Origin: Aureobasidium sp. EXF-3400
Taxonomy: Eukaryota; Ascomycota; Dothideomycetes; Dothideales; Saccotheciaceae
Direction of reading: 5' to 3'
Assembly: GCA_024195585.1 (NCBI GenBank)
Contig: SWBL01000246.1
Span: forward strand, 1-64,000
DNA: 64,000 nucleotides
The notes below the pieces were generated by a model, which saw only the letters and a list, made by a program, of their open reading frames with translations, was not told the DNA's origin and made no database searches. The translations under genes were made by a program, and so were the position numbers. This document shows, one piece after another, positions 44,651 to 55,096 of the stretch (positions are counted from its first letter, which is position 1; each line of letters begins with the position of its first letter).

Positions 44651-45937
44651 TCAAGTCTTTCTCTTGCTGATGGCAAGCGTGGAAGCCCAGATCTGCCACA
44701 TGACGCAGCCGTTCTCGCTCTCGTGCTCGATCAGAGAACCTCCGAGCTTCTGAGTAGTCGTGTCGGTCTCACCTGTTGACTGTCAGTCCGTATCTCGGAA
44801 CCCAGTCAGCTGGCACCTACAGTTATTGACAGCCTCTTGAAGGACCTGGCTGCATCTTCCGCCGTGATCAACAACATCAAAATCAATGTCCGGTCCGCAA
44901 CCTTCTCCTGCATCGATGCCCAAGGTGTCGGTAAAAGCAGCCATGATGGTGATGATCGTACCGTCGTAGGCGTATGATCGCTGCGGGTATGTGGACACAT
45001 CGACAAGCGGATCCTGGACGAATGGCTCAGGTTGCATTGGCATTGTGACCTGAGCCAGAGTATCCGAGCAGAACTGATTGATGGCGTCTGTAGCCTGGTC
45101 GACTGTGAAGGGGTATTGCTCGCGTGGTAGCCAGTCAGCGGCACAGATCGTCTCATCAGTGTTTGGCTGGCTGATGCGGTAGCTGTAACTGCGACAGCCT
45201 GCACCAAGAGAACCCTCTGATGCCATGCAATTCTGTTCGTCGCCGGCCATGCCGCCTGTTTCAGCGTCAATACGGCTTCTCTATCTATTCAAGAAGGAGA
45301 CTCACATGATTGTGTCAACGTATAGATCGTGTCGGTACAGGTCCTTCTGCACACCGCAATACCATCAGCTCCAACCTCTTCCGCGGTAGCCTCGAAGTGG
45401 AAGAACCAAAGATTGCCCCATCTAGGCGGATACATCGAGCCACCAGGTGGGAGTGTTCTCAATCGGCCGCGAGTGGCATTGTTGAAGTCCTGAGAAGTGT
45501 AGTCCTTCATGACTGCCGCACCACCACTGGCATCGACTTCAGCACAGAACATCTCAGCGATATCGTACCAGAGAGAGCTGATGATGCCACTTGAGTCGAT
45601 CACGTCACAAGCTCTAGAGATGGCGTCCGCAGGCATAGGGTTCCAGAAGGGACTTCCGTTACCAGCCCTGGATGAGTCGCCGATGGTTTAGACAACGTAA
45701 GTGGCTACTGTAGAGCAGTCGTTGAACTCAAGCTCGTGATAGCGCTTGTGATAGAATCTGTAGAAGTCAGTGGTGTCTTCTAGGTTGGTCTTTGACGATC
45801 AGACCTGAAAGTGCATCTTGGTCAATGAAAACGAATCGATCAGGAGCACTTTCCCGCTGGACGTCCTTCTGTTCAAACACCCTGGCTGCAGGAGCTGGCC
45901 ATGTTTTCGGGCTGGCAATCTGGGCATTCGATGTGTA
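44651..45937 (-). pseudogene. Cysteine-containing secreted-protein-like gene, disrupted (in-frame TAA and a frame break)
   Basis: The 3' part is well structured. Exons 44651..44772, 44821..45255 and 45306.. upwards join with correct phase through 48- and 50-nt introns (donors GTAGGT, GTGAGT). They encode ADAISRACDVIDSSGI, WGNLWFFHFEATAEEV, CRRTCTDTIYTLTQSC, a middle with regularly spaced Cys, VLQEAVNNCETDTTTQKLGG and a final GCVMWQIWAS. Upstream the same frame continues (DTTDFYRFYHKRYHELEFND, CSTVATYVV) but meets TAA at 45688-45690. Near 45790 the frame must move by one base to join FEQKDVQRESAPDRFVFIDQ. No start codon or signal peptide was found, so the 5' end may be lost. I do not recognise the family; the pattern resembles Cys-rich C-terminal regions of extracellular fungal proteins. 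Confidence 0.6.
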
Positions 45938-46377
45938 TCAGATGACCCCCTTGCAAACTAGCCTTAGATGACAGTCTCTAGCGCCAAAACGCTTTCACGC
46001 TTGTTCTTGCGATTGTATTGGATCTATTTGCTCTGATAGTGATTTTGGATTCGGTCGTATAGATAATGCCGCGAGCATGCATATTTGCATCTGATTTTCC
46101 AACTCCAGTCCCGTGTTGATCGCGAAGTGAGTATCTCAACAGTTGTTCCCAACTCTCAAACATGGTAAAATACTTCGTGTCGCAATTCTCCATATAAGAT
46201 GTTGAATAGAAGTTATTAATTTTCACATAACGCCAAGCCTATTTGTGCAGCCAGGCTTCGCGCATAGAAAAGGGTCCACAAACCTTGGAACCAAAATTTT
46301 CGAAAAAAGACTCTTCTCGACCCATCTCACCACCCTCTTTTCTACCTGATCACATACCACACAAGCAAAAGAAATGT

Positions 46378-46385
46378 TGACGAGA

Positions 46386-46417
<32 letters not shown>

Positions 46418-46468
46418 CGTATTGGAAGAACCTTAAGCTGGCGCCTTAGACCGCTCGGCCATCTCGCC
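46378..46468 (-). tRNA. tRNA-Leu (anticodon TAA) with a 13-nt intron
   Basis: Read leftwards: acceptor GGCGAGA (from 46468) pairs with TCTCGTC. A box TGGCCGAGCGG. Anticodon stem GCCAG/CTGGT encloses CTTAAG, 13 extra bases and G, giving anticodon TAA. The long class II variable arm (CCGAAAGGG) and T arm GTGGG/CCCAC with GTTCAAATC complete it. The intron sits next to the anticodon 3' side as is normal for tRNA. Confidence 0.9.
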
Positions 46469-46947
46469 CTTCCGGGAACCCGATACATCTTGCGATTGCC
46501 GAGTTCTGGATGTGGTTGTGGTCGTGTTTGTGGCATATGTAGCTCATATGTCCGCATGCGACCACTCAGGATAGTCACACATGTTGTTAGTTGAGTACTG
46601 ATCCAATAAGTCAAGCTGCTGACCGGATGTCATAGCCGGTGGGAAATGGTTGCTCTCTCACGTGCCTCGGTGATGCTGTGCGTAGGACTGCCGTTTGTTT
46701 TGTCGAGCATATTCTGTAGGGCAGAGGCTGTTCCAGAAGGATATACAGTATCAACAGGCATCTTGTCATTGTTTTCTTCCGAAGGGTGCGAGAGTGAGCT
46801 GAACAGAATACCAATGAGAGGATGGTTTGATCCAGTATTCCAGCACTGCCAACGACCTGAAACGATGTGAGCAATGTCTGGCATAGTTTCGTTTAGGCCG
46901 TGGCAAGTATGGCTCGTAAGAGAGCCAGAGCTGCGTCTTGATCCGGC

Positions 46948-48215
46948 TCAAAGAATTCGGTCCCGCTCTGTTTGTGGTTCCTCTTCCTCTGTCGCAGTAG
47001 CAGAACCTTCTGGTCCAGACTCGAGGGCATCTTGACCATCAGTAGATTCGTTGTTGGAATCACCAGGGTCGTCAGCAAGGTCCTCATAATCGCTTGAGTT
47101 GAAACTCGGACTTGTTAGATCCGGCAGGTTCTCAAAAGGAAAGTAGTTATCGTCCCAATCATGGCCAAGTCTGCAAGGTCCGCGGTCATTTTCCCAGTTG
47201 ATGCAGTAGCAGTCTTTCCATTTGTAGCATTCTGATTCGATCTACGAACAAATCAGCTTGGGCAGATGTGGAATCAGTAATGAGAACATACGCCTTTGCA
47301 ATGATAATCATTGCGTCCAGTCTCCCAGGTCTGTTCTGGTCCACCACAATCCTCACAATCGAGCGTATCATGACTGGTTGGACATTCTTCATCATCTGGT
47401 GCATTGGTGGCGTCGTTGAGTCGCTGTTCGATAGAGGTCTCCTCCAGATTCTCGGTCTCATTAGCAGAATCCCGAAGCTCTTCTTCCTGAGCCGACCGAT
47501 CGTTAGGGGTATCGTCCAAATCAGAATCAAAGGTGCAGGGTCCACATTCATCAGTAAAGTCCATGCAATAGCAGTCCTTCCATCTGTAGCCTTCTGCTTC
47601 GATCTAAGGGACAAGGTCAGCTCTGTATAATAAGCCTTCGGTCATGCTACATACGCCTCTGCAGTGGAAGATGTGTGAATTGTCTCCCCAAGGTCGTTCT
47701 GGTCCACCACACTCCTCGCAATCAAGCGTGTCAATTCCGCTCGGGCATTCTTCCTCGTCTGATGTATTGTTTACATTGTTCTGCTGACTTTGAATGAAAC
47801 TCTCTGCTGAGTTGTTCACTTCCTTGTTAAGGTCCAGATCTTCGATCCATGAAGTCAAGCCGTCGTTGTGGCCCCCTCTTTGACTGAAGACTTGACTAGT
47901 ACCTCTGCTCCGCAAGCCGTCAGAACGGTGTGCAAGCTGTGTAGAGTTTGTGGGTGTTGGATCTTGGGTCAAAGCTCTAGTGTCGGTGTGTAACATGGGA
48001 GACGTGTATACGGCTCCGACCAATAATCTGGATGATGCCGATTCGGTGGCGGTCTGAAGCGACATTTGCTGTTGGCGGTTTCGGTGTCCGTGGATGCGCA
48101 ACTGAACTGGACGCTGGCGCGCATACAGTAGGCCATTGTGGTCGGACAAGGCGGCCGAGGCGAGAAGCACGTATAGCGCAAGCAGATAGAACGGAATAAC
48201 AAAAGGGACGAGCAT
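46948..48215 (-). CDS. Secreted protein with duplicated Cys-rich DCEDCGGPE/WKDCYC module (3 exons, 388 aa)
   Basis: Joined complement(46948..47241, 47292..47603, 47655..48215). ATG at 48215 starts a signal peptide (MLVPFVIPFYLLALYVLLAS). After a disordered basic and Ser/Thr region there are two copies of a module. Copy one is EECPSGIDTLDCEECGGPE, FHCRG, then IEAEGYRWKDCYCMDF and ECGPC. Copy two is EECPTSHDTLDCEDCGGPE, YHCKG, then IESECYKWKDCYCINW and RGPC. In both copies an intron of 50-51 nt in phase 0 falls between the HC(R/K)G and IE halves, so the duplication includes the intron. The tail is acidic (TEEEEPQTERDRIL). Family not recognised. Extracellular, disulphide-rich modules are expected; an effector or cell-wall role is only a guess. 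Confidence 0.8.
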
Positions 48216-48578
48216 TTTGATGGTGGGTTCTAGTGATCGATGTGGATGGGAAGTTGGGAAAGAGCGATGGTCGCGTGTTGCAGATTATGTGAAAGTGAGC
48301 TGTCACATGCTCTTGACGACTCGCTACGCTTTGACGGGAGCTTGTGAAACTGAAAACAGGAAACAAGGCAGATTCGACATTCAAGACGAGACTTTCTCAA
48401 CGCTTCTGAGCAGATAGCACTTACAAGTGTGAAGAGGAACGGAATGCTAATCATGATGCTTTGTAAGAGTCACTACTGAAAAGGTTCCACAGCGAGTAGC
48501 TCCTTGCGATGCAATGATCTCTGAAGAATTGCCGTGAGCATATCCACCATCATTATTGCGAGCTCCTTCTTTGCACGA
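48216..48578. other. Intergenic, no gene seen
   Basis: Promoter of the secreted repeat protein and 3' flank of the F-box-like remnant. Confidence 0.45.
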
Positions 48579-49307
48579 TTAGCCGATCATCGAAGTGCTC
48601 GAATCAAGAGCACATTGGCAACCCTTGATACCACCATAAGTCTGTGCGATCTGGAGCAGATCTCCATCGAGCTCACCCACGAAATTGCATCCATCGATGT
48701 CAGCCACGGTGGACAACCACACGACCTCGATGTGGCTAGGGACTTGAGCTAAAATTCCGCAAACAAGACCAACTAAAAGAGGTGCGTTGCGCCATGTGGA
48801 GTCACGTTGGTGAACCCATCTTGGAGCGCGAACCCCAACATCGCCTAGAACCAGGAACAGTTCGAGAGTGCGAAGTGACTTCAGCTTAGTCAGGTCACCC
48901 ATCGCGATTGACCTGATAAGATCGTACGGCGTCTTTAAGGTGATCTCGATGTTCAGGCTTAGACGTTGAATCTTTTCAGCAGTGGCGGGAGGGATACAGG
49001 CCAAACGCGGTGCGCAGCTGACAGTGAGCCTGTCGGGAGTTGTAGGAGCATAGCCCATTGCTCATTGGCGGTTGTCGTATGCAAAGGGAACTGCCTCATT
49101 GTAGATCTGCTTGCAGACACGCAGAAGATTGACGCCCAGAGGAGACTTGATGGCAGGTTCGTCATAGGTGATCTCCGGAAGCAAATCGTCGGCTTTGTAG
49201 CCAACTTCGCCTTCATTCGAGAGATGCAGACGATAGATAGAGTGACGCAACTCAAGTGGCAGGCCCAAGAAGTTGAAGATGCCTGAACGAGTGGACAGTG
49301 TCGTCAT
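48579..49307 (-). pseudogene. LPxELR (F-box-like/2EXR-type) protein gene with an in-frame TGA
   Basis: The frame from the ATG at 49307 reads MTTLSTRSGIFNFLGLPLEL, RHSIYRLHL, LLRVCKQIYNEAVPFAYDNR. This is the usual opening of the large fungal family that starts LPxELRxxIY and continues LLRVCxQIYxEA. It meets TGA at 49062-49064 and continues in the same frame for another 159 codons (RLACIPPATAEKIQRLSLNI, SLRTLELFL, VPSHIEVVWLS), ending at 48579. This second part is plainly the rest of the same protein. The stop replaces a residue that would be Trp (TGG to TGA). No splice sites allow it to be skipped. A genuine pseudogene, an unusual short isoform or a sequence error are the options. Confidence 0.62.
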
Positions 49308-50636
49308 TTCGAGTGAGGTCGAGCGTGAATATAAAGCTGACGAACTTCACAATCGAAGGCGCTGGGTTGGAAAACGGGGTTGAGAGTGACCAAGAAAGAC
49401 GGATTGTTTGTTGCGCTGTGCAATTGGAGAAGGGGGAAGCTGAAGCGTTGTTTCTCGAACTCTGGACGCGTGCCTGCGACTTCCTTTTCTACGAATGAAT
49501 GCCAGTTTTTTGACAACAATGCTTGGCTCTTGCAGACTTGATACCCCATCGACATAACCAGATTGGTTTCTTCAACTTCTCAGATCAAATCCAAGACGGT
49601 CGCAACACCATACTCAGTCCTCTGATGTGCTGAACCAGGGTGCGAAGGCATATCCATGCCGTCGTGCTTGGGTCCTAGGCGGCCAGATCCTGCAACTACA
49701 CGACTGATCAAGCCTTGATGTCGACCATCATTGCTGCCAACGAGGTCTCGGGACTCCAGACTTGTGAGTGATTAGTACTATGACTCGCAGTCGTGATGCG
49801 GCTTATGTCTTAACCGTCTATCAGCTCGTCTAGCGACGTATACTTGTCCTACAAGCACAATAGCTCTTGCGTCAGTTTTCGGGACGTTCATTGCTAGGTA
49901 TTCAAGAGCTGAAGTCAGATCTGGCGGATCACATTGCCGAGCGCTGCGGACTGCGCGTCTTATCAACGCACGTCGCACGCCCTCAACTGCATGAGCTCGA
50001 TCCTTTTTGCCGTCATTGTGCTATCTCTGGCATGCATGTGATTCTCGTCATCTCTCTCAAGATTTATCCGGACCAAAGGCCAGACGAGACTGTTCGTACG
50101 CTGCTTTCATGCACAGGAGAAGACGTTGAAGCAAAGTTGACCAGTGACCAACCCCATGCTGTCACAACGCGCTGTGATTGGCCGACCCCATCTCTACTCA
50201 GCATGCCTCTCCATGACTTCTCCACGACACATGCCTCGAGTCCTTGCCATCGATAGGTCCATGACGCCAAACGTTCTTTCACGCCGCCGTGTCAGGTACT
50301 GAACTTCAACTTCCACTGGACCCTTGATCTTCATGCTGCAGGTGCAGCATGTTCTCGGCATGTGCCTGGATCTATAGGCTGACAATGCGTCTCCTTCTGT
50401 TTTCAAAATGAGATACGCCCGAGGTCAGGAGGGGTAGCGGGGTGAAGGGCCGCATGCGGAGGACGAGATTTGCGACAATGTGCCATGAGTCTGTTGAAAA
50501 ATGTTGTAGCTTACGTTGAGCACGAGGGGCATCCTCAAATGCTTTATGATGGTAGGTCGGTCCTGACCCTTGCTTCTACATCTCTTTTTGTTTATCTGCA
50601 TACTCTTGTATCTTTGTTCTACTTGCATTCGTAACA
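49308..50636. other. Upstream region of the betaine lipid synthase gene
   Basis: 1.3 kb without a supported gene. It contains a near-perfect inverted repeat at 50332-50351 (CATGCTGCA-GG-TGCAGCATG). No CACGTG phosphate-response box was seen. Confidence 0.45.
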
Positions 50637-53275
50637 ATGGCTGTTCAAGGAGTGCTTCAAGCGCTCACTGAGCCCTTGAATCAAATCAGCATTGCTACCG
50701 TCTTGTTGGTGCTTCTCCTCGTCATCTACTTTACCCTGTCATTCACCGAACTCGAGACTGTGGGCAAGCTGTTCAATGCTGCCGTTACCTCCGCAAAATT
50801 CGCATACTCCTGCTTTTTGAAGCCTCACACTGGCGACACAACCGGCAGCCAGCAGGATGCTCTCGAAAGTTTCTACAAGACTCAAGCCGGCATCTACGAT
50901 GTTACACGCTCAAGACTGCTTCGTGGAAGAGAAGATATGCTGGCTATGGCTGCTGCTCAACTTCGCTTCCAACTTGAGCAGGGTCAATATCCCCGCAAGC
51001 CAATCTGGGTGGTAAGATATATTCGTGGTGGACATTCGCCTTCAAAGAGCTGTGCTAAAATTATTTTTACTTGAAGGATGTTGGTGGTGGCACCGGCTGG
51101 AACATTGAGCAAATGGAGAAATATCTGCCCGTCTCTAGCTTCTTCCACGCCGTCTACCTCGTCGATTTCTCGCCCTCTCTATGCCAAGTTGCCAGAGCCA
51201 GATTCGCTCGCCTCGGCTGGAAGAACGTCAAGGTCGTCTGTCAGGATGCTCGTACTTTCAAGCTCAGTGACTACGAAGAAGGCCTCAACGATGAAAGCGC
51301 AGTCTTCAGCATTGGCAAGAGCGCACTCGACGAAGGCAGTGCAGTCGACAATGTTGGTGCAGACCTCTTGACTATGAGCTACAGTCTTTCCATGATCCCT
51401 GAGTTCCACCCCGTCATCGACTCGCTCGCCAACTTGCTTGCACCGAACGGTATCATGGGTGTTGTCGATTTCTACGTCCAGAACCAGATTCAGTTCCAGT
51501 CTCGCAACTATGTTGGTGGTGTCATCAACCGTCACTGCATGTGGATCTCTCGTGTCTTCTGGGCTGCATGGTTCGAAATGGACAGAGTGTTCCTGGACTC
51601 TTCTCGTCGTGTAGGTGCTTGCCGCTGTAACTCGAGCTCAGTGACTGACTCTAGCAGGATTATCTCGAGTACAAGTTCGGAACCGTTCTCAGCGCCAACG
51701 CTCGTAACCACTTCTTCGGTTTCAGAATCCCATACTACATCTGGATTGGCTGTGCTAAGCAGACCAAGTCGTCCATGAACAAACTCGCCGCTCTCGATGC
51801 CGCCGTTACAGAATCACCCTTCATCAGCGCCCTCGACCTCCAACGCAAGACGGTCGGAGGTGTTCGTCGCGCTTCCTCATCCGAGCGTCGTTCAAAGGCA
51901 TACGAGTCGGCCATCGTCAACCTGTCAGCAAGCCTGCCTCTGCCCGCAGCATGGTACCAACAACATCACTGGCGCATCTACTACGACGAGCAATTGCAAA
52001 AGCACAGACAGTTTGGTGATGAGTACATCTACGCCTTCACCTGGGAGGACGCCAGAGTAGACGCTCGTCTGCTCAAAATTACATCCGAAGATGTCATCCT
52101 TGCCATCACCAGTGCAGGCGACAATATCCTCGCGTATGCTCTCGAACAACCCAAACGCATCCACGCCGTCGATCTCAACCCTAACCAGAACCACCTTCTC
52201 GAACTCAAGGTCGCTGCTTTCACCGCCCTCGGCTACACTGATGTGTGGAAGCTGTTTGGTCAAGGCAAGCACGATGACTTCCGCTCCCTTCTTCTCAACC
52301 ATTTGAGTCCTCATCTCTCATCGCAAGCCTTCGACTACTGGCTCCACAAGGGTGATGCCACATTCGGCACCAACAGCCGTGGTCTATACTACACCGGTGG
52401 CTCTCGCCATGCACTGCAACTAGTCCAATGGCTGGGCCGCCTCCTCGGCATCCGCGGCGACCTCGAAAACATGTGCAAAGCCGCCACCCTCAACGAGCAA
52501 CGCGAGATTTGGAGCAAGCGCGTGCGCAGAGTGCTGCTATCCCAATTTCTCAACTACACCGTCATTGGCACTGAAAAGTTCCTGTGGAAGGCTTTGGGTG
52601 TACCTGCCAACCAACGCGCAATGATCGACAACGACTACCTCAGACAGACTGAGCGTGCAGATGCAAAGAAAGTCACTGGCGTGAAGTCTGGCCAAGCTAT
52701 TTGGGAGTATGCGGTTAACACTTTGGATCCTGTCGTCAACAACACCTTGGTGTCTGAAGAGAACCCTTACTACTTGATCTGTATGCAAGGTCAATACACC
52801 CAACGCTGCCATCCTGACTACCTAGCCCCCAGAGCCCACGTCAAACTCTCCAAGCCCAACGCCTTTGACGGCTTGCGCATCCACACCGATGAGTTGTGTG
52901 AGGTGATGGCACGTATGGCGCCCGAAACCCTCACCATCGCAGTTCTCATGGACTCGATGGATTGGTTCGATCCCGAAGGTCCTGAAGCAGACCACCAAGT
53001 CAAGATTGTCAACCGCGCGCTCAAGTTTAACGGTAGAGTATTGTTGCGCTCTGCTGGGTTGAGACCTTGGTACATTGATACTTTTGAGAGCCGTGGATTT
53101 ACGGCTAAGAGAGTTGGTGCTCGTATTCCTCCGGGCTCTTGCATTGACAGGTATGTTTGCTTGCCGTCTTTTTGATTTGTTTGAATCTTTGCTAACAAGC
53201 TATCGCAGAGTCAACATGTATGCTTCTACCTGGATCTTGACCAAGGTTGATGCTGTTGTCAGTGATGAGAAATGA
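50637..53275 (+). CDS. Betaine lipid (DGTS) synthase, Bta1 type (4 exons, 822 aa)
   Basis: Joined 50637..51011, 51077..51610, 51658..53150, 53209..53275; all phases agree. An N-terminal membrane helix (TVLLVLLLVIYFTLSF) is followed by a SAM methyltransferase domain: motif I WVDVGGGTGWN, motif II YLVDFSPSLC, then VKVVCQDAR and DLLTMSYSLSMIPEFHP. This corresponds to BtaB. The C-terminal half is a DUF3419/BtaA domain (YIYAFTWEDARVDARLLKI, ITSAGDNILAYALEQPKRIH, VDLNPNQNHLLELKVAA, YLICMQGQY, VLMDSMDWFDP) that transfers the aminocarboxypropyl group of SAM to diacylglycerol. The fused two-domain form is the fungal/algal Bta1. It makes phosphorus-free betaine lipid in the ER and in other fungi is induced by phosphate starvation (established for the family; no direct evidence here). 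Confidence 0.95.
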
Positions 53276-53668
53276 GCGGGTTAAGATCCTCTGCGCAATT
53301 TAATGATGCATGAAAAGAAACTTTTTTTGTATAATCGAAAACATGTCGATATGATGAAATAGCATGAACGAAACTTGGTAGAATATAGCATGGCAAAGTC
53401 AGTAGAAAAACAGCATGATAAAAGTCAGTAGACACACAGAAATTATGAAAAGTCAGTAGACACACAGAAATTATGAAAAGTCAGTAGACGCAAAAGCATG
53501 TCGAACAGAACTTGATGTGCACTCTGGTCAGAAGAATGGTGGAAAAGGTATATCATTTACCGGATTGTATGCGCCTAAGAGAAAACAGGGAATATCTGCA
53601 ACAAGAAGAAGAAAAGGACATGTGAAGGGGGAGCAGTTCGTGGGATATCAATGATTTTGTTTTCCTCT
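53276..53668. other. Intergenic between convergent Bta1 and nuo-20.9 genes
   Basis: AT-rich 3' flanks. Contains a short minisatellite (listed separately). Confidence 0.5.
53394..53490. repeat. 28-bp minisatellite in the Bta1 3' flank
   Basis: The element AAAGTCAGTAGACACACAG plus AAATTATGA repeats with period 28 (AAAGTCAGTAG at about 53421, 53449 and 53477). A diverged fourth copy stands 26 bases upstream at about 53395. Confidence 0.85.
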
Positions 53669-54465
53669 TCATGCCTTCTCGGCCTCGAGTTCCCGCTCGG
53701 CCTGCTGGTAGTACTTTGCCGTGTCGACACCGTGCTGGTTGTGGTTGACAAAGTTGAACCAGGGCATCATGTGGATCCAGATACCAGAGTAGCGGGATTG
53801 ACGCGAGGCAACACCTTGCATGTACTCGGTCAACTGGCTCTTGCCGTAGAGCTCCTCGCCGCGCTTGACCTTGTCGACCATCTCGCGCATGTCCATGTCG
53901 ATTTCACGGCGGTTCTCGGTGAAGCCGTAGAAACGGTCTGTTTTAGTGACTGTGTTAGCCAATCTTTCTCATCGATATGGTCCCGTAGTCTGTCTGATAT
54001 TCCAAGCTCTTTCATGTCGGGAAGGAGAAATCTGGTCGGGTAAACGCACTGATGGATCTCGAGTAGCAGAGGTAGAAACCGGCAAAGAGACCAATGCCAC
54101 CGGAAAGACGCATGACACTGGCGAAGACGCTGCGGGAGACACCGGTGGGAGAAACGCGCTCCATGAGGGTCATGGTAGCGGGGATAGAGGCGCCGAAAGC
54201 AACGCCGTACATGTAGTCGCCGGGACGGGCATAGCCGAGAACGCGCTTGAAGTGACTGAGAAGACAATACGTTAGACCAGAGAGGACTCGAGATTGGCGA
54301 GGAGCTGGCGGAGCTTACGGGTCACTGTCAATGAGCTGCGAGACTTGTCAGTGATGTTGGTTCGGCGAGCGATTGCGAGGTGTGTCGTACAGGGTAGGGG
54401 GTGTTCAGGGCCTTTGCAGGAACCTGCTGCCTCTCTCTCATTGGCACATCAGTAATGCTCGGCAT
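53669..54465 (-). CDS. NADH:ubiquinone oxidoreductase 20.9-kDa subunit (complex I, NUXM type), 4 exons, 188 aa
   Basis: Joined complement(53669..53937, 54050..54255, 54318..54334, 54391..54465). The second exon is only 17 nt. The product begins MPSITDVPMRERQQVP and then has the conserved LIDSDPHFKRVLGYARPGDY. A glycine-rich hydrophobic region follows with two likely membrane helices (YGVAFGASIPATMTLMERV and MRLSGGIGLFAGFYLCYSRS). It continues RFYGFTENRREIDMDMREM, MPWFNFVNHNQHGVDTAKY. This matches the Neurospora 20.9-kDa subunit pattern (PLIDSDPHxxRV, WGWTENKREQDMD, HGVDTSKY). It is an accessory membrane-arm subunit of mitochondrial complex I. Length is normal. Confidence 0.93.
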
Positions 54466-55096
54466 GGCGGCGGTATGTGTGATTGTATGGTCGAGAACAA
54501 GGTCGTCGATGGTTGCTTGAATGTCGCATCCGCTGCCCGTCGACTGCTCTTGGCGCTGGTTGCGCTTGGGCCTCATCCTCCCCACCTCTTGACCTCTGAC
54601 GACTTTCTCATTCGTCCTGAACATGACTTCCTCCCCATCTCTCCTCAGTTCTCAAAGCAGATTCCTACTGTAAATAATCGTTGTGTTACATGGCGGTTGA
54701 GAAGGGGGGTGAATCATCTCGGAATGTTCTTGCCCTTCCTTCAAAGGCAGCATGAGTCGGATGTCCGATTTGTCCATTCTGGACTCGAATGCTTACAAAT
54801 GATAGTACCACAGAACACTCTTGATTATTATATTGAGCATCTGGAGGATGGTCTGTGATACAGCTCAAATCATTATTCGCAAGGTTGCTTCGCAGACATT
54901 CTGCCCTGGCCGCATTGACTTTGACAATATCTTCAATTTTGCTATAACTTGCTCGCAAGAACTTGGCAGCACCGCTTGACTGCGAGACAGATTCGATGAC
55001 TCATTTGTTACAGATATACCAAACTTAAGGAACTGTCAGATCCTGTTGCACTTCGTCACCTACTATAACATCTATTACAGCGCTCAGGAGAAAGAC
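54466..55096. other. Divergent promoter region, no gene seen
   Basis: Between the nuo-20.9 start and the LPPELR gene. Short frames only. Confidence 0.45.

Noticed and set aside
49304..50282. Short frames upstream of the Bta1 gene
   Set aside because: Different frames on both strands with no family resemblance; probably promoter DNA.
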